DNA of 64,000 bases, from assembly GCA_027422505.1 (NCBI GenBank), contig JAPQWV010000002.1, forward strand, positions 24,654,501 to 24,718,500, written 5' to 3'. The DNA comes from Craterostigma plantagineum (Eukaryota; Streptophyta; Magnoliopsida; Lamiales; Linderniaceae). A program made the translations under genes and the position numbers. The notes below the pieces were generated by a model. The model saw nothing but the letters and a program-made list of their open reading frames with translations, was not told the DNA's origin and did no database searches. Below, one piece after another: positions 11,948 to 24,279 of the stretch (position 1 is the stretch's first letter; each line of letters starts with the position of its first letter).

Positions 11948-13339
11948 TGATAAACGTATTTTAATGCGTTTATCATAGTATTTATTTGGGGTATTATAGA
12001 ACTTTAGCAATGAATTTATGCATTTATTCGGCATATTTACACTTTTTCTTATGTTGAAGGAGCATAGGACGAGTTTCGTGCGAAAAGGAGCGAAGACGAG
12101 GCAAAACGGCGCGAAAATGGCAACACTGCCATTGGTCACGGCCGTGACGCATAATGTGTCTGGCCGTGACGAGGGACAGAGAACGGAGGTGCCGTAAGGC
12201 CATTGGTCACGGCCGTGACGGGTGATGCTCCAAACCGTGACGCAAGGCAGAGACTGGCGCTGATGATGGTCACGGCCATGACGTGCATGCACTTGGCCGT
12301 GACCTATGACAGAAAGTGACGAGACGCGAGCGGTGTTGGTCACGGCCGTGACGGACCATGTCCCAGGCCGTGACCGACACGGGAATCAGTATAAAAAGCC
12401 CAAATTCGACCCACAACTTACCAGAGATTAACCCTAATCACTCTAGAGACGAAAATTAGCACAAAAGAACGCAGAATTGCATCCCGGAGTGCAAGAGACG
12501 GATCATCGACGAGATCACGCCCAATTTGACGAAGAATGAAGAATCTTCAACGCTCCATCGCAGATCATCCGTATATCAAGAACATGAATTCTTCGCCTTT
12601 ATTCTTTATTTCTTTCGTTGTTTTCTCGTCTATCATGCGTAGCTAAATCCCTTTTGTGTTTGGGATTAGATGAACGCTAGGATTAGTTGTACTTAAGACA
12701 TGTTTATCGTGATTTGGGTATTCTGACTATTTATGTTCTATGAAATTGCTGCTTCGCTTTAATATGTCTATGTGTTAAAGTGAATGTATGGAAAATCGTT
12801 TAGGGCGACAGCTAAACAACGATTAGGCCGTTCGTAGAAGATAGGATTCGAGTATAGGGCGAAAGCAAATACTCGATCCTCGCTATTAGTAATTACTGAA
12901 TTTTAGATCCCCACGAGCGTTTAGAGCGACAGCAAATTCGCGATTGGGTAGAAAAATTACTGCGACTTAGTCAAGAATCACGTAGGCACGATATTTCATT
13001 GTCTTAGGCGTTCACACCTAGCGGGATTCGAACCCCGAGCACATCTTTATCATCTGAATTCATATCAGTTCTAAGTGTGTTCTTTGAATTTCTAGTTGAT
13101 TTAGGAGTGATCTGTTAGGTTAAGTCGTCAAACAATTTGCGTATTTTATTTAGGTTAAATATCGAGTCGATAGGTCATTACTAGTACTTGGTTTATTCCT
13201 CGTGTTCGATACTCGTTTACTCACTTTACTACACTACAAACGATAGGTCCACTGCCTATCGCACGTCGGTGACAGTAATTTAGTATTCGTTTTAATTATT
13301 ACTTGTCGCACTTTTCATTCACACACCACGTGTCGATCA
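11948..13339 (+). repeat. 5' LTR of element G, about 1392 bp
   Basis: Starts TGATAAACG and ends GATCA shortly before the primer site. The first 920 bp match 23358-24279 at about 97 percent by eye. It contains four spaced copies of ggtcacggccgtgac-type palindromes (starting near 12134, 12205, 12268 and 12338). A TATA-like tataaaa near 12390 is a candidate promoter. Confidence 0.88.
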
Positions 13340-13345
13340 AGTTTT

Positions 13346-13362
13346 TGGCGCCGTTGCCGGGG
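13346..13362 (+). other. Primer binding site of element G, tRNA-Asp type
   Basis: TGGCGCCGTTGCCGGGG lies six bases after the LTR end. It is complementary to the 3' end of plant tRNA-Asp (...CCCCGGCAACGGCGCCA), the primer class used by Athila-type elements. Confidence 0.85.
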
Positions 13363-13552
13363 AGTAAATTGATACTAGGAACACCGTAGTTCGGTACTTT
13401 AGCCACTGTGATTTTGACATTTTCTTTGTTTTTACTGTTTACGTTATTGATTTCCTGCGTCGTTATTGATTTCGTATTCTTATTCGGCGTATTTGTTTAC
13501 CTTTTCGCTAATTTTTATTTTCTCACTCATTGAAGGTACGATTCAGCGGTGA

Positions 13553-15478
13553 ATGACCCGAAGCCATCCATCGGGTCCCCTCGTTGACGCAGACCCGGAT
13601 TTCGAGCGAAAGTTACGAAGGAAACTTAAGTACGATACCGAAGGAGCATCCACCAGCTCTCAGGATCCGTTAGTTTGTTATTCAGAGGATAGTTCGCAGG
13701 AATCCATCCAAAACTCACGTGTAGAGACAGCCGTAGATAGTCCCAATACAGAAGTAGACAGGCGGACCACCGAGTGCCCGTCCACAACATTCCATAGGAG
13801 GAACCATCGCTTCAGGACCTCCTCAAGAATGCCGCGCTAGGCGGTACGGAATCGGCGATTGTCATCCCGCCAATCGAGAACAACAATTTTGAACTGAGGC
13901 ATTCTTGGCTTCAGATGTACGGCCCAGTTCGAGGGCAACCCCGATGACGATCCTTACTCCCATTTGAAGGCGTTTCTGACGGTGACCGACACCATCAAAA
14001 TCAATGGTGTTCCGGGCGACGCGATTAAGCTCATGTTATTCCCGTTCTCTTTGAAGTTCAGAGCCAAGGATTGGCTTGAGATGTTACCACCTCGCTCAAT
14101 CACTACATGGGAGGAGCTGCGAGCCGCGTTTATCGGCCAATACTTCCCACTGTCGAAGGTGCTACGATTGAAGACAGAAATATCTTTATTCCACCAGAAT
14201 GAGTCTGAAAATCTTTACGAGGTGTGGGAGCGTTACAAGGCGTTATTGAAGACATGCCCACAGCGCGGGATGTCGAAGGCAGCCCATATCAACAGGTTCC
14301 ACGAGGGGCTTAACGACCAGACCGTCCATATGCTAGACGGAGCCGTCGGAGGAGGACTCGTGAAGCTCAACGCGACCGACGCTTGGAACCTCATTGAGGA
14401 CTACTCGAGGAACAGTTTCATGAGGGGCAATACCAGGATGAAGATGACAGGCGTATTTGGAGTGAGCGAGGAGACGGCCACTAACGCTAAGATCGAGGCG
14501 CTCCAGCAACAAATCGCCTCGACGAACTCTCAGTTGCAGACGGTGATTGGTGCATTGCTTCCCAAGTCCGGGCACACTCAGCCCGTGAACACCGTGGCCA
14601 CCACCACACCGACACAGCACACGCCTTACGTGCCATTATGCGGGATTTGCGGCGCAGCCCACGAGACCTCAGATTGCCAACTTGGACAGCCGCTGGAACA
14701 CATAGATTATATGGGAAATTACCAAGGTGGCCAGCGAAGTTTCCAGCCTCGGGCACATCCAAACCTGGCATACGGGAATCAGAACCATCAGAGCCAAGGA
14801 CCACCAGAATTTCAGCCCAGACCTTTCGGATTCCAAAACGGGCCACCACGACAGTACTAGAACGCGCCCGCGGGATCCGACGACATGAGGGAGATGAAGG
14901 ACATGATGAAGACACTCCTCACGAATTTCAGTAGCACCACCGCAGCCCACGAGAGCCGTATGACGAAGATGGAGGAGTACATGGAGGCGAACGACTTGCG
15001 TGCTCAGAACACAGACGCCTCGCTCGAAAAGCTGGAGCAGCAGATGGGCCAGATGGCGAAGCAGTTGGCGGGGCGTACTCAGGGATCGCTCCCAAGCTAC
15101 ACCGAGCCGAATCCTAAGGAGTACTGCAAGGCGGTGACGCTGAGGAATGGGCGAGAATTGTAAGAAGTGCCGGCCAAAATGAAGGCCAAAGAGAATGCCA
15201 ACTTTGAGAGCCACGACGAGCCCAAAGTTGAGGAGATCAGGGGAGACGATGTCGAGAAGGCCGACGCTGAGAAGGAGAAGGTCGAGCCCGAGAAGGAAAA
15301 GGTGACGGAGATCCAGCGGCAACCAGTGAAGCCATACCAGCCGAAGATCCCATACCCGGCTCGACTGAAAAAGGACAAGAACGAGGCGCTGTTTGGTAAG
15401 TTTATGGGTATGTGTAAAGAGTTGCATATTAACTTACCTTTCGTTGAACGCAGATGCCCAGCTTCGCCAAGTTCTTGA
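13553..15478 (+). pseudogene. Element G gag (broken)
   Basis: A leader frame (13553-13840) is followed by the retrotransposon Gag domain (about 13925-14860), with blocks LMLFPFSLKFRAKDWLEMLP, TWEELRAAFIGQYFP and NLYEVWERYKALLKTCP, then a Cys-rich CGICGAAHETSDC. The same frame continues through a TAG at 14858-14860 and a TAA at 15161-15163 into a coiled coil (EKLEQQMGQMAKQL) and a Lys/Glu-rich linker. The TAG fits a CAG to TAG change. Frameshifts also separate the leader from the Gag domain. The product would assemble the virus-like particle if intact. Confidence 0.85.
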
Positions 15479-16134
15479 AGGACCTGCTGACAAACAGAAG
15501 GAAGCTCGAACACGTCTCCACCGTCTGTCTACGAGGAGAGTGCTCGGCAATTCTCCAAAGCAAAATCCCTAAGAAGCTCAAGGATCCAGGGAGTTTTACT
15601 ATTCCATGTCTTGTAGGAGATTTAGTAATTGACCGTGCATTAGCAGACCTAGGCGCTACCATTAATCTTATGCCGTATTCTATGTTTAAGCGTTTAGGCC
15701 TAGGTGAGCCACGACCCACTAGGATGATTCTCCAACTAGCTGATAGGTTGTTGAAATACCCTCCAGGTGTTATCGAGGATGTCTTAGTTAAAGTTGATAA
15801 GTTGGTGATTCCCGCAGATTTCGTTATTTTAGATATGGAGGAAGACGAGAATGTTCCCCTGATTTTAGGTAGACCGTTCCTAGGGACGGGGGAGACCATG
15901 ATAGACGTTAGGAATGGGACTTTGACCCTGACAGTAGACGGAGAGAAAGTTACTTTTAATATGGCCGACTCGATGAAAAAGAGCGGCGAGCAAGATGATA
16001 AATGTTACTTTTGGACGTATTTGACCACGATTTTCTCTTCTCCATGCAAGGTCTGTCACAGGTCGAGGATCACGACATGCATACACTTATGGCGGTCGAT
16101 GAGTGTGGGGAGGAGGTCGACGAGCCTATCATAG
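15454..16134 (+). pseudogene. Element G aspartic protease region
   Basis: Contains MPSFAKFLKDLL, the protease active-site block ADLGATINLMP (DLGA replaces the usual DTGA, as in other Athila elements), and LGRPFLGTGETMIDV. It is frameshifted from the gag frame near 15470 and loses the frame again before RT, near 16020. Confidence 0.82.
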
Positions 16135-17713
16135 CTATCGACGAGAGCAGCGAAGAGGACAAGGAAAAGAGCTCGGTCGAGGAGCCACCAGTCCTGGAAT
16201 TGAAGCTGCTGCCCGACCACCTCGAGTACGCGTTTCTGAGCAACAACGGAGGGCTGCCGGTCATCATCTCGTCGAACCTCGACGACGGACAGAAGGGCCA
16301 GCTCTTAGATGTGTTGAAGGCACACAAGAAGGCGTTGGCGTGGAAGATATCCGACATAAGGGGTATCAACCCGAGCTATTGCACGCACAAGATCCTCATG
16401 GAGGACGATTTCAAGCCGGTCGCTCAACGCCAATGGCGGCTCAACCCCAACATGAAGGATGTAGTAAAGAAGGAGGTGATCAAATTGCTAGACGCGGGGA
16501 TGATCTATCCCATTTCAGACAGCGCATGGGTCAGCCCGGTCAAGTAGTTCCAAAGAAAGGAGGCATGACGGTCGTCACCAACGACAAGAACGAACTGATC
16601 CCGACGAGGACCGTGACCGGATGGCGCGTCTGCATCGACTACAGGAAGTTGAACGATGCCACGCGAAAGGATCATTTCCCTTTACCATTTATTGATCAAA
16701 TGCTAGAAAAGTTAGCGGGTCACTCACTTTACTGTTTCCTTGATGGCTTGTCAGGTTATTTACAGATTCCCATAGCACCCGAGGACCAAAAAAAGACGAC
16801 GTTCACTTGTCCGTTCGGAACGTTCGCGTACCGAAGGATGCCATTTGGCTTATGCAATGCCCCAACCACCTTCCAGCGATGCATGATGGCCATATTCGAC
16901 GAATTGGTAGGTGAGGTAATGGAGGTATTTATGGATGATTTTTCTGTTTTCGGGTCGTCGTTTGATGCATGTTTGTCAAATCTAAAGCTCGTACTCGCAC
17001 GATGCGAGGAAACGAACTTGGCACTTAATTGGAAAAAGTGCCACTTCATGGTTCGAGAGGGTAGTCCTCGGTCACAAGATCTCCTCTAAAGGAATCGAAG
17101 TTGACCGGGCCAAGTTAGAAACTATAGAGAAATTGCCTGTTCCCTCGAACGTGAAGTCGATTAGAAGCTTCCTAGGACATGCGAGATTTTATCGTAGGTT
17201 TATTAAGGATTTCTCTAAGATCGCAAGACCCATTCTAGGTTGCTAGAAAAAGATGCCTCGTTCGATTTTAATGACGAGTGTCTGCATGCTTTTAAGTTGC
17301 TTAAGGAGCTATTAGTCACAGCACCTATTATGGTAGCCCCTGATTGGGGGCTGCCCTTTGAACTAATGTGCGATGCTAGTGACTATGCAGTTGGGGCCGT
17401 GCTAGGGCAGCGTAAGGACAACCATTTCAGACCAATCTACTATGCGAGTAAGACGTTAGGCGCAGCCCAGGCCAATTACACGACCACCGAGAAGGAGCTG
17501 TTGACCGTCGTTTTCGCTTTCGACAAGTTCAGGTCATATCTAATCCTATCTAAAGTTATTGTTTTTACTGACCACTCTGCCCTTAAGTATTTGTTAGCAA
17601 AGCCCGATGCCAAGCCACGGCTAATTAGGTGGATCCTGCTACTGCAAGAGTTCGACATCGAGATCCGCGATAAGAAAGGTGCAGAGAACTTGGCGGCGGA
17701 TCACCTCTCTTGA
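16002..17713 (+). pseudogene. Element G reverse transcriptase and RNase H (frameshifted)
   Basis: The RT N-terminus (SYCTHKILMEDDFKPVAQ, to 16547) ends at a TAG that a one-base deletion near 16543 would explain. The next frame has WRVCIDYRKLNDAT, DGLSGYLQIPIAPEDQ, FAYRRMPFGLCNAP and the catalytic FMDDFSVFG. A further shift near 17070 leads to [19 protein letters not shown]. RNase H (17240-17713) shows [36 protein letters not shown] and the TDHSALKYL block. Catalytic residues are kept although the frame is broken in at least three places. Confidence 0.87.
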
Positions 17714-19097
17714 CTAGAGGAGTCCGAGATATACCTGAAGGACGAAAGGGCGATACACAATCGGTTTCCAGACGAGCACCTCTACGCGATACATGTGGTA
17801 AGTGACGACACCCCTTGGTTTGCAGATTATGCTAACTATCTTGTTGGGAGGGTCCTACCAAAGGAGTACACCAGTCAGCAAAAGAAGAAATTCTTTTCTG
17901 AGTTGAGGTACTACTTTTGGGAAGACCCGTATCTTTTCAGGCGATGTGCAGACCAGGTAATACGGCGATGCGTGGCGGCCCCAAAATCGACGCAGATCCT
18001 AGACATTGTCACAATGGACCGACCGGAGGACACTACGCAGCAAACGGAACCGCTCAGAAGGTGTTGGAGAGTGGATTTTACTGGCCCACGATCTTCAAGG
18101 ACGCCCAAAGGTACGTTGACACTTGTGATCAGTGTCAGCGCGCAGGTAATCTCTCCAAACGCGACGAAATGCCTCAGAATTTCATTTTGGTATGTGAGAT
18201 ATTTGATGTGTGGGGTATAGATTTTATGGGTCAATTTCCTAGCTCATACAATAATAAGTACATCCTAGTTGCCGTCAATTATGTGTCTAAGTGGGCCGAG
18301 GCGGAAGCCTTACCCACAAACGACGCTAGGGTAGTCGTTAGATTTTTGCGAGCGTTATTTTCACGTTTTGGGGCACCTAGATGCATTATTAGTGTAGAGG
18401 CACTCACTTTTGTAACACCCAGTTTGCACGCACTTTAGAACGTTACGGTGTTAGACATAGCCTATCCACCCCGTACCATCCCCAAGCTAGTGGTCAAGTC
18501 GAAGTAGTAAATCGCGAGTTGAAACGCATTCTAGAGAACTATAGAGGGGAACCGTAGGGAGTGGGCGAACAAGTTGAATGATGCACTTTGGGCATATAGG
18601 ACTGCGTATAAGACTCCATAGGCACCACACCATATAGATTAGTCTATGGAAAAGCATGCCATCTTCCCGTAGAAATAGAGCATAAGGCATATTGGGCCAT
18701 CAAGTCCTTGGATCTTGATTTGGGGAACGCCGGCGGAAAGCGGCAACTCCAAATCAACGAATTAGACGAGTGACGCTTATCGGCTTACGATAACGCCCGC
18801 ATGTACAAGGAACGCTCCAAAGCCTATCATGATAAAAAGATTAGGCAAAGGCGAGAGTTTCAGGAAGGGGACCAAGTCCTTCTTTTTAACTCTCGACTTA
18901 GGCTTTTTCCTGGCAAGCTTAGATCACGCTGGTCAGGACCGTTCACTGTTACTCGTGTTTTCCCTTATGGTATTGTTGAGATTTCAGGTATGGAGCAGGG
19001 TACTTTTAAGGTGAACGGCCATAGATTGAAGCACTATCACGCGGGCGAGGAAGACGAGACCGAGAGGGAAGTACTATACCTAGACTTCCAGACTTGA
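17714..19097 (+). pseudogene. Element G integrase (inactive)
   Basis: The zinc-binding part includes [11 protein letters not shown] and CDQCQRAGN. The core has [12 protein letters not shown] with the first catalytic Asp. The usual IISDxGTHF block reads IISVEALTF, so the second Asp is replaced by Val. The last part (18801-19097) is the C-terminal chromatin-targeting region of the Gypsy integrase (GDQVLLFNSRLRLFPGKL, SRWSGPFTV). A TGA follows HLS at the RNase H/integrase border and several more shifts occur near 18430-18780. Confidence 0.83.
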
Positions 19098-20318
19098 GCG
19101 AACGAAACGACGTCCGGCTAAAGACGGTAAAGTAAGCACTTCTTGGGAGGCAACCCAGGTACGTTCATTTATGTCTTAGGCATAGCCTTAGTTAAAAAAA
19201 AAAGGTTGTCACGGCCAACTGCTTAAGCAGTCACGGCCGTGACAACCCCCAGAGGCACTCACTGCCTTATGTCACGGCCAACTGCTTAAGCAGTCACGGC
19301 CGTGACACACACAGAGGCGCTCACTGCCTCGTGTCACGGCCAACTGCTTAAGGAGTCACGGCCGTGACGCTTACGGGTTTAAAAAAAAAATTCGCCCGAG
19401 TCTGTCACGGCTCGTGACATAGATGTCACGGCTGTGACTAGCGGCAGAAGAAGCCGCTGCCGAGTGTCACGGCCAAGACCTATAGAGGTCACGGCCGTGA
19501 CCTCGACGATTTTACGTTAAAAAGGTTTTTTTTTCCTTTCTTCTCCATCTCTTCCTCTCTCTTCTCTCCCTCTCGCCCCCCCACCTTCTACCACCCCAAA
19601 ATCACCCTTCCACCACCTAACGCCGCCGCACCCCTCCCTAATCCGGTAATCCACAGTCTAAACATCACAATTCGTCTCTTTATATCATCAAAAACTCGAA
19701 GGTATGAATTTTCTTCTTCTTTACACTATCTCGATCTAACTTGTGGAGAATCTCGTCGAAATTGTTAATTTTTGGAAATGAATCTGTTCTTAATTGTTCA
19801 TTACAGATATCTTTACTATTGGGTACGCTTAATTCGTTGAAATTAGTTGCGAATTTTCGGATTTTGATGACGAACCCTAATTTTCGAAATTGGGGCTTTT
19901 TGAATTGGGACCAATTTTGTGTTTGACTTGCTCTATTATTGGTAGATACATGCTAGGAGCTCTTCAATAATGCTTAATTATGTGAATTGGTGTTGAATTG
20001 CGACATGTTTACGAAGAACCCTAATTTCGATTTTGGGGATTTTCGAAATTAAGCCAAATTTCGTGTTCTTCATGCTATTTTATGATGATTACATGCTATT
20101 GACATGTTGAGTATGCGTAATTTGTTGATTTGGAACCTTAATCTTGGATTTGATATGCTTATCCCAACTTGGCCGCGACGTGTTCGACAAAATGCCGCTT
20201 TGAACTTTTGCATGTGATCGTGATTACTACATGTCTCCTGTCAATATTTTGGTTGAATTAAGTTGCTTGCATTTATTTGCTATTTCCCTGAGCTCACATA
20301 TGTTTTCGTACAGGTACT
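19098..20318 (+). other. Element G spacer between pol and the last ORF
   Basis: Just after the integrase stop comes the Athila-type block ttgggaggcaacccag (about 19144-19159). A tandem array follows at 19207-19393: three copies of a roughly 62-bp unit built on tgtcacggccaactgcttaa and tcacggccgtgac. Diverged copies continue to 19505. Then a pyrimidine-rich tract (19526-19600) and AT-rich DNA lead to the next ORF. A pyrimidine-rich stretch before ggtac near 20310 could act as a splice acceptor. Confidence 0.65.
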
Positions 20319-21671
20319 ATGGGTAAAAGTCGATCCTCAGCCTCACGTGACCCCGCCTCGCGTTCGCCCGTTCGTCAAAGGCGATGCGGGCCCCCACCGA
20401 CAATGCTAGAAGCCATGGGTCAGTTCACGGACGAAGCTCAGATGGCCCGCTACAACAAGCTGAAGGCCATGGAGTTCATCTCCATGGACCAGATCGATCA
20501 CGACACACTGACGAAGGCAACATCGACCAGCAAGTCGGCCAGTACCTATCACTCAGCGACTGGGGGACGTTCTTCGGAATCGACGAACCGGCATACAAGG
20601 AACTCACTTTGGAGTTCCTTGCCACGTTCTCCTACGACGAATACGGTGACAACAAGATCAGATTCCGGGCATTCAATGAAGAGCAGATAGTGAGGGCCGA
20701 CAACCTGTGCCATGCACTTGGAGTACCACAGCCATACCCACACCAGCCCTACGCGACGTACTTTGATCAACCGGGCGGACGTCAAGGTTGCTGGGCTGAG
20801 ATCGCTCGACCCGGCGAGCCGGCTTACAGCGCGAAGACGTCGAAGGCATCTGCGCTTAGGAGCCCAGGACTGCGGTACATTCACCGCCTCCTAACGACCT
20901 CGCTTACACCGAGGGGCGACTCGCACGGAGCAGTCACCCTCCGCGATCTATTTTACCTGGCCAAGCTGCATCGAGGTGAACAGGTCCACTTAGGGATGGC
21001 GGTGGCCCACGCCTTCAGCTCTCAGGCGGAAGCCGGAAGCAAGACGCAATGGAAAGATTGCCGTAGGCGCACTCATCACCAAGGTTGTCCGGGGATTACG
21101 CTACTGGCCAGCGAATGCACCCGAGATGGAGGTAGTAGGCGGGCGTCACCCAGTGAACGAGGAGATGCTGGTGAAGATGAAGATGCTCGTGAAGGCGCCC
21201 ACCTGGACTCGTGCCAACAAGGTATATATCTGGCACAAGATGTATCGCGGCCAGACCGACCACGGAGCCGTCCCCGACGACCAGCTCTACCTCGACGGCC
21301 CCCACCCAGTGGAGACAGACACGACGACAGCAGGGCCCTCCTACTCATCCGGCTATCACCACGGCGAATCATCCGGCGTCGCCCCGTACGCTTCAACGGC
21401 GGACCTTGAAGCATTGCGCCAGGACATGATGCGCATGAACGGCGACTCGCTAAAGAGGGACGACGAGCTCCGACGATACAACGAAGAGACTCGGCGCCGA
21501 CAGGAAGAGTACGAGCAACAGAACGAGGAAGCACACCGCCGTTACGACGCAGAGCTAGAGCGTTATAACCAGGCCCTTCAAGCCATGGACACGGCGCTCA
21601 AGTATTCCCAGCAATCGATGGCTTTCCTGCGCCCGAGGCCACCATCACCACCGCCACCACCGCCACCTTAG
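20319..21671 (+). pseudogene. Element G envelope-position ORF (Athila ORF family), frameshifted
   Basis: It starts MGKSRSSASRDPASRS, shifts frame near 20525 into YKELTLEFLATFSYDE and FRAFNEEQIVRADNLCHALG, and shifts again near 21050 into a frame ending in a Glu/Arg-rich coiled coil (RRRQEEYEQQNEEAHRRYDA) and a Pro tail. The position and the ELTLEFLATF/IRFR pattern match the third ORF of Athila elements. I see no signal peptide or membrane helix, so an envelope role is not supported by this copy. Confidence 0.7.
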
Positions 21672-23357
21672 GGATTTCTTCTTTTTCCTTTATGACATTG
21701 CGTTTGCTTGCGTAGTCGCGTGTGTTTCATTTATGACATTGCGCTTATAACTATGTTTCTAGTTAATCTTATGACTACTCTCTTTTCGTGTCTATTGCTC
21801 TCTAGCTAGCGCCAGGATACGCAAATGGATTACAACAGACCATCACGCGCATAATAAACAACTACGATACGACCACCTCAGGGGAGTCCCGTTCTTTTAA
21901 ACTCTTTTTCATTCCCTTTTATCATTTTTACGTTGAGGACAACGTCTGACTTAAGTGTGGGGAGGGGAATCTAGTTTTAGAACTTACGTGAAAATTTTTA
22001 AATTTTTATGACGTGTCCGTGAGTCGTTGAGTTCGTTGGAAATGCATGAATTACTGAATCAGGCATGATTGTCTGCGCTTATCTCGAGTTGGTCTGCATT
22101 CTATGAAATTCTGTGAGCAATTAGGACATGCATGACTGATTGAATCTTATCGGCCTGAATAGATATAGCACTGTTTTGAGAGATCCGTACACATAACCCT
22201 GTTTCGTGTGAGAGTTTGAGCCTGACGAGCTTATGCTCATTTTTCTTGGTTGTGTGACGTGCCTAGTCTATATCTCTCTAGAACTTGCCTGCCTGATGCG
22301 TGTTGAAACTGTTTTGGTGTGCGAGTGTGAAAATGATGAGGGCATTAGGAATCAAGTCCAGGGCCAAAATTTTCTTAACCATGACGAACCCCATTAGTTA
22401 GCCACGTTGAGCCTGAGCCTATGCGTTGCTTACCCCGTATGTTATGAAATGCCCCTGACCCGAATAAGCCTCCAGAGATTATATGAACATGAATTGATTA
22501 GAATAGAGCAGAAGTCGAATTTGAGAGTTATTGTTTCAGTGTATGATTTGATGTTCTTCTCTGCTATTCGAGAAATGACTCGTCCCTGACTTGACCGTTT
22601 TCTGAAATGACCCGATCCCTTTCATCAGCATGCTCATAACCCTTTGGCAAGATATAGGTTTCGGTAATAAGTATCCTTAGGTACACGGCATTCGCTGTGA
22701 CGATGTATTCTATGCGACAAAAGTCGAACCTTGATGTTTTTAGGGAATAAGGGCAGTGCACAAAAGTAGAGCGTAACTAAGGTGAAAGGGCAGAAAATGA
22801 AAGAGAACTGAGTTGAGAGGGTCGAGCAGAAAAGTCTAGGATTTCGGAGCGAGAACGTCGAGTCTTATGTTGGGACGTGTGACTGTCTGTTTGATCATGC
22901 TGTATTCTCTGATAATTTTCGATCATGTGTCCTAGCTCTAAGATTAAGTGTTCATTATTTATGCTTGCCGTTTCATGATTGTTCGACCCGTTTTCCCCAA
23001 AAAGACCCTCAGATTTATACTTGCCCTTTGAATAGTAGAGATGCGATTAACTTGCAAGTTTATGGTAGGGGTTGGACTAGTGCACGAATTGAGCGACTCA
23101 TCATATGCTACCCTATACACTTGAGTGAATTGAGTGAACCCTTGTGAGGTATAGGTCTCGATTTGCAGCGCTAAGGAAGTTTAGGTTGACAGGTGCAGGT
23201 CATTAGTGCAGCGTCCATGATTGCTTGCTTGATTTCGTTTCGTGCTTTCTATGCTTAGATGATAAATTGCGAACAATCGTGCCGTTATCCTGATTAGATG
23301 CCTCCTTTGAACTCTAATTTACTTGAGGACAAGCAAATGCTTAAGTGTGAGGAGGTT
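21672..23357 (+). other. Element G 3' noncoding region with two polypurine tracts
   Basis: The real 3' polypurine tract is the gaggagg before the right LTR, in cttaagtgtgaggaggtt (to 23357). A very similar cttaagtgtggggagggg lies about 1.4 kb earlier, near 21950-21968. The rest is AT-rich with no coding signal. Confidence 0.65.
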
Positions 23358-24279
23358 TGATAAACGTATTTTAATGCGTTTATCATAGTATTTATTTGGG
23401 GTATAATAGAACTTTAGCAATGAATTTATGCATTTATTCGGCATATTTACACTTATTCTTATGTTGAAGGAGCTTAGGACGAGTTTCGTGCGAAAAGGAG
23501 CGAAAACGAGGCAAAACGGCGCGAAAATGGCAACACTGCCATTGGTCACGGCCGTGACGAATAATGCGTCTGGCCGTGACGAGGGACAGAGAACGGAGGT
23601 GCCGTAAGGCCATTGGTCACGGCCGTGACGGGTGATGCTCCAAACCATGATGCAAGGCAGAGACTGGCGCTGATGATGGTCACGGCCGTGACGTGCAATG
23701 CACTTGGCCGTGACCTATGACAGAAAGTGACGAGACGCGAGCGGTGTTGGTCACGGCCGTGACGGACCATGTCCCAGGCCGTGACCGACACGGGAATCAG
23801 TATAAAAAGCCCAAATTCGACCCACAACTTACCATAGATTAACCCTAATCACTCTAGAGACGAAAATTAGCACAAAAGAACGCAGGATCGCATCCCGGAG
23901 CGCAAGAGACGGATCATCGACGAGATCACGCCCAATTTGACGAAGAACGAAGAATCTTCAACGCTCCATTGCAGATCATCCGTATATCAAGAACATGAAT
24001 TCTTCGCCTTTATCCTTTATTTCTTTCGTTGTTTTCTCATCTATCATGCGTAGCTAAATCCTTTTGTGTTTGAGATTAGATGAACGCTAGGATTAGTCGT
24101 ACTTAAGACATGTTTATCGTGATTTGCGTATTCTGACTATTTATTGTTCTATGAAATTGCTTCTTTGCTTTAATATGTCTATGTGTTAAAGTGAATGTAT
24201 GGAAAATCGTTTAGGGCGACAGCTAAACAATGATTAGGCCGTTCGTAGAAGATAGGATTCGAGTATAGGGCGAAAGCAA
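23358..24279 (+). repeat. 3' LTR of element G, truncated
   Basis: It matches the first 920 bp of the left LTR and stops abruptly after gggcgaaagcaa at 24279. The left copy continues with atactcgatcc. About 460 bp of LTR are missing, and the sequence passes straight into element D ORF3, with no target duplication possible. Confidence 0.85.

Larger units (their letters stand above)
11948..24279 (+). mobile_element. Element G: Athila-type Gypsy retrotransposon
   Basis: Order is LTR, PBS, gag, protease, RT, RNase H, integrase, envelope-position ORF, noncoding 3' region, polypurine tract, truncated LTR. The protease motif ADLGATINLMP, the LGRPFLGTG block, the post-pol block ttgggaggcaacccag and the tRNA-Asp primer site are typical of the Athila lineage. 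The element is dead: gag, protease/RT, integrase and the last ORF all carry stops or frameshifts. It lies opposite in orientation to the other elements and interrupts ORF3 of element D. Confidence 0.88.
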
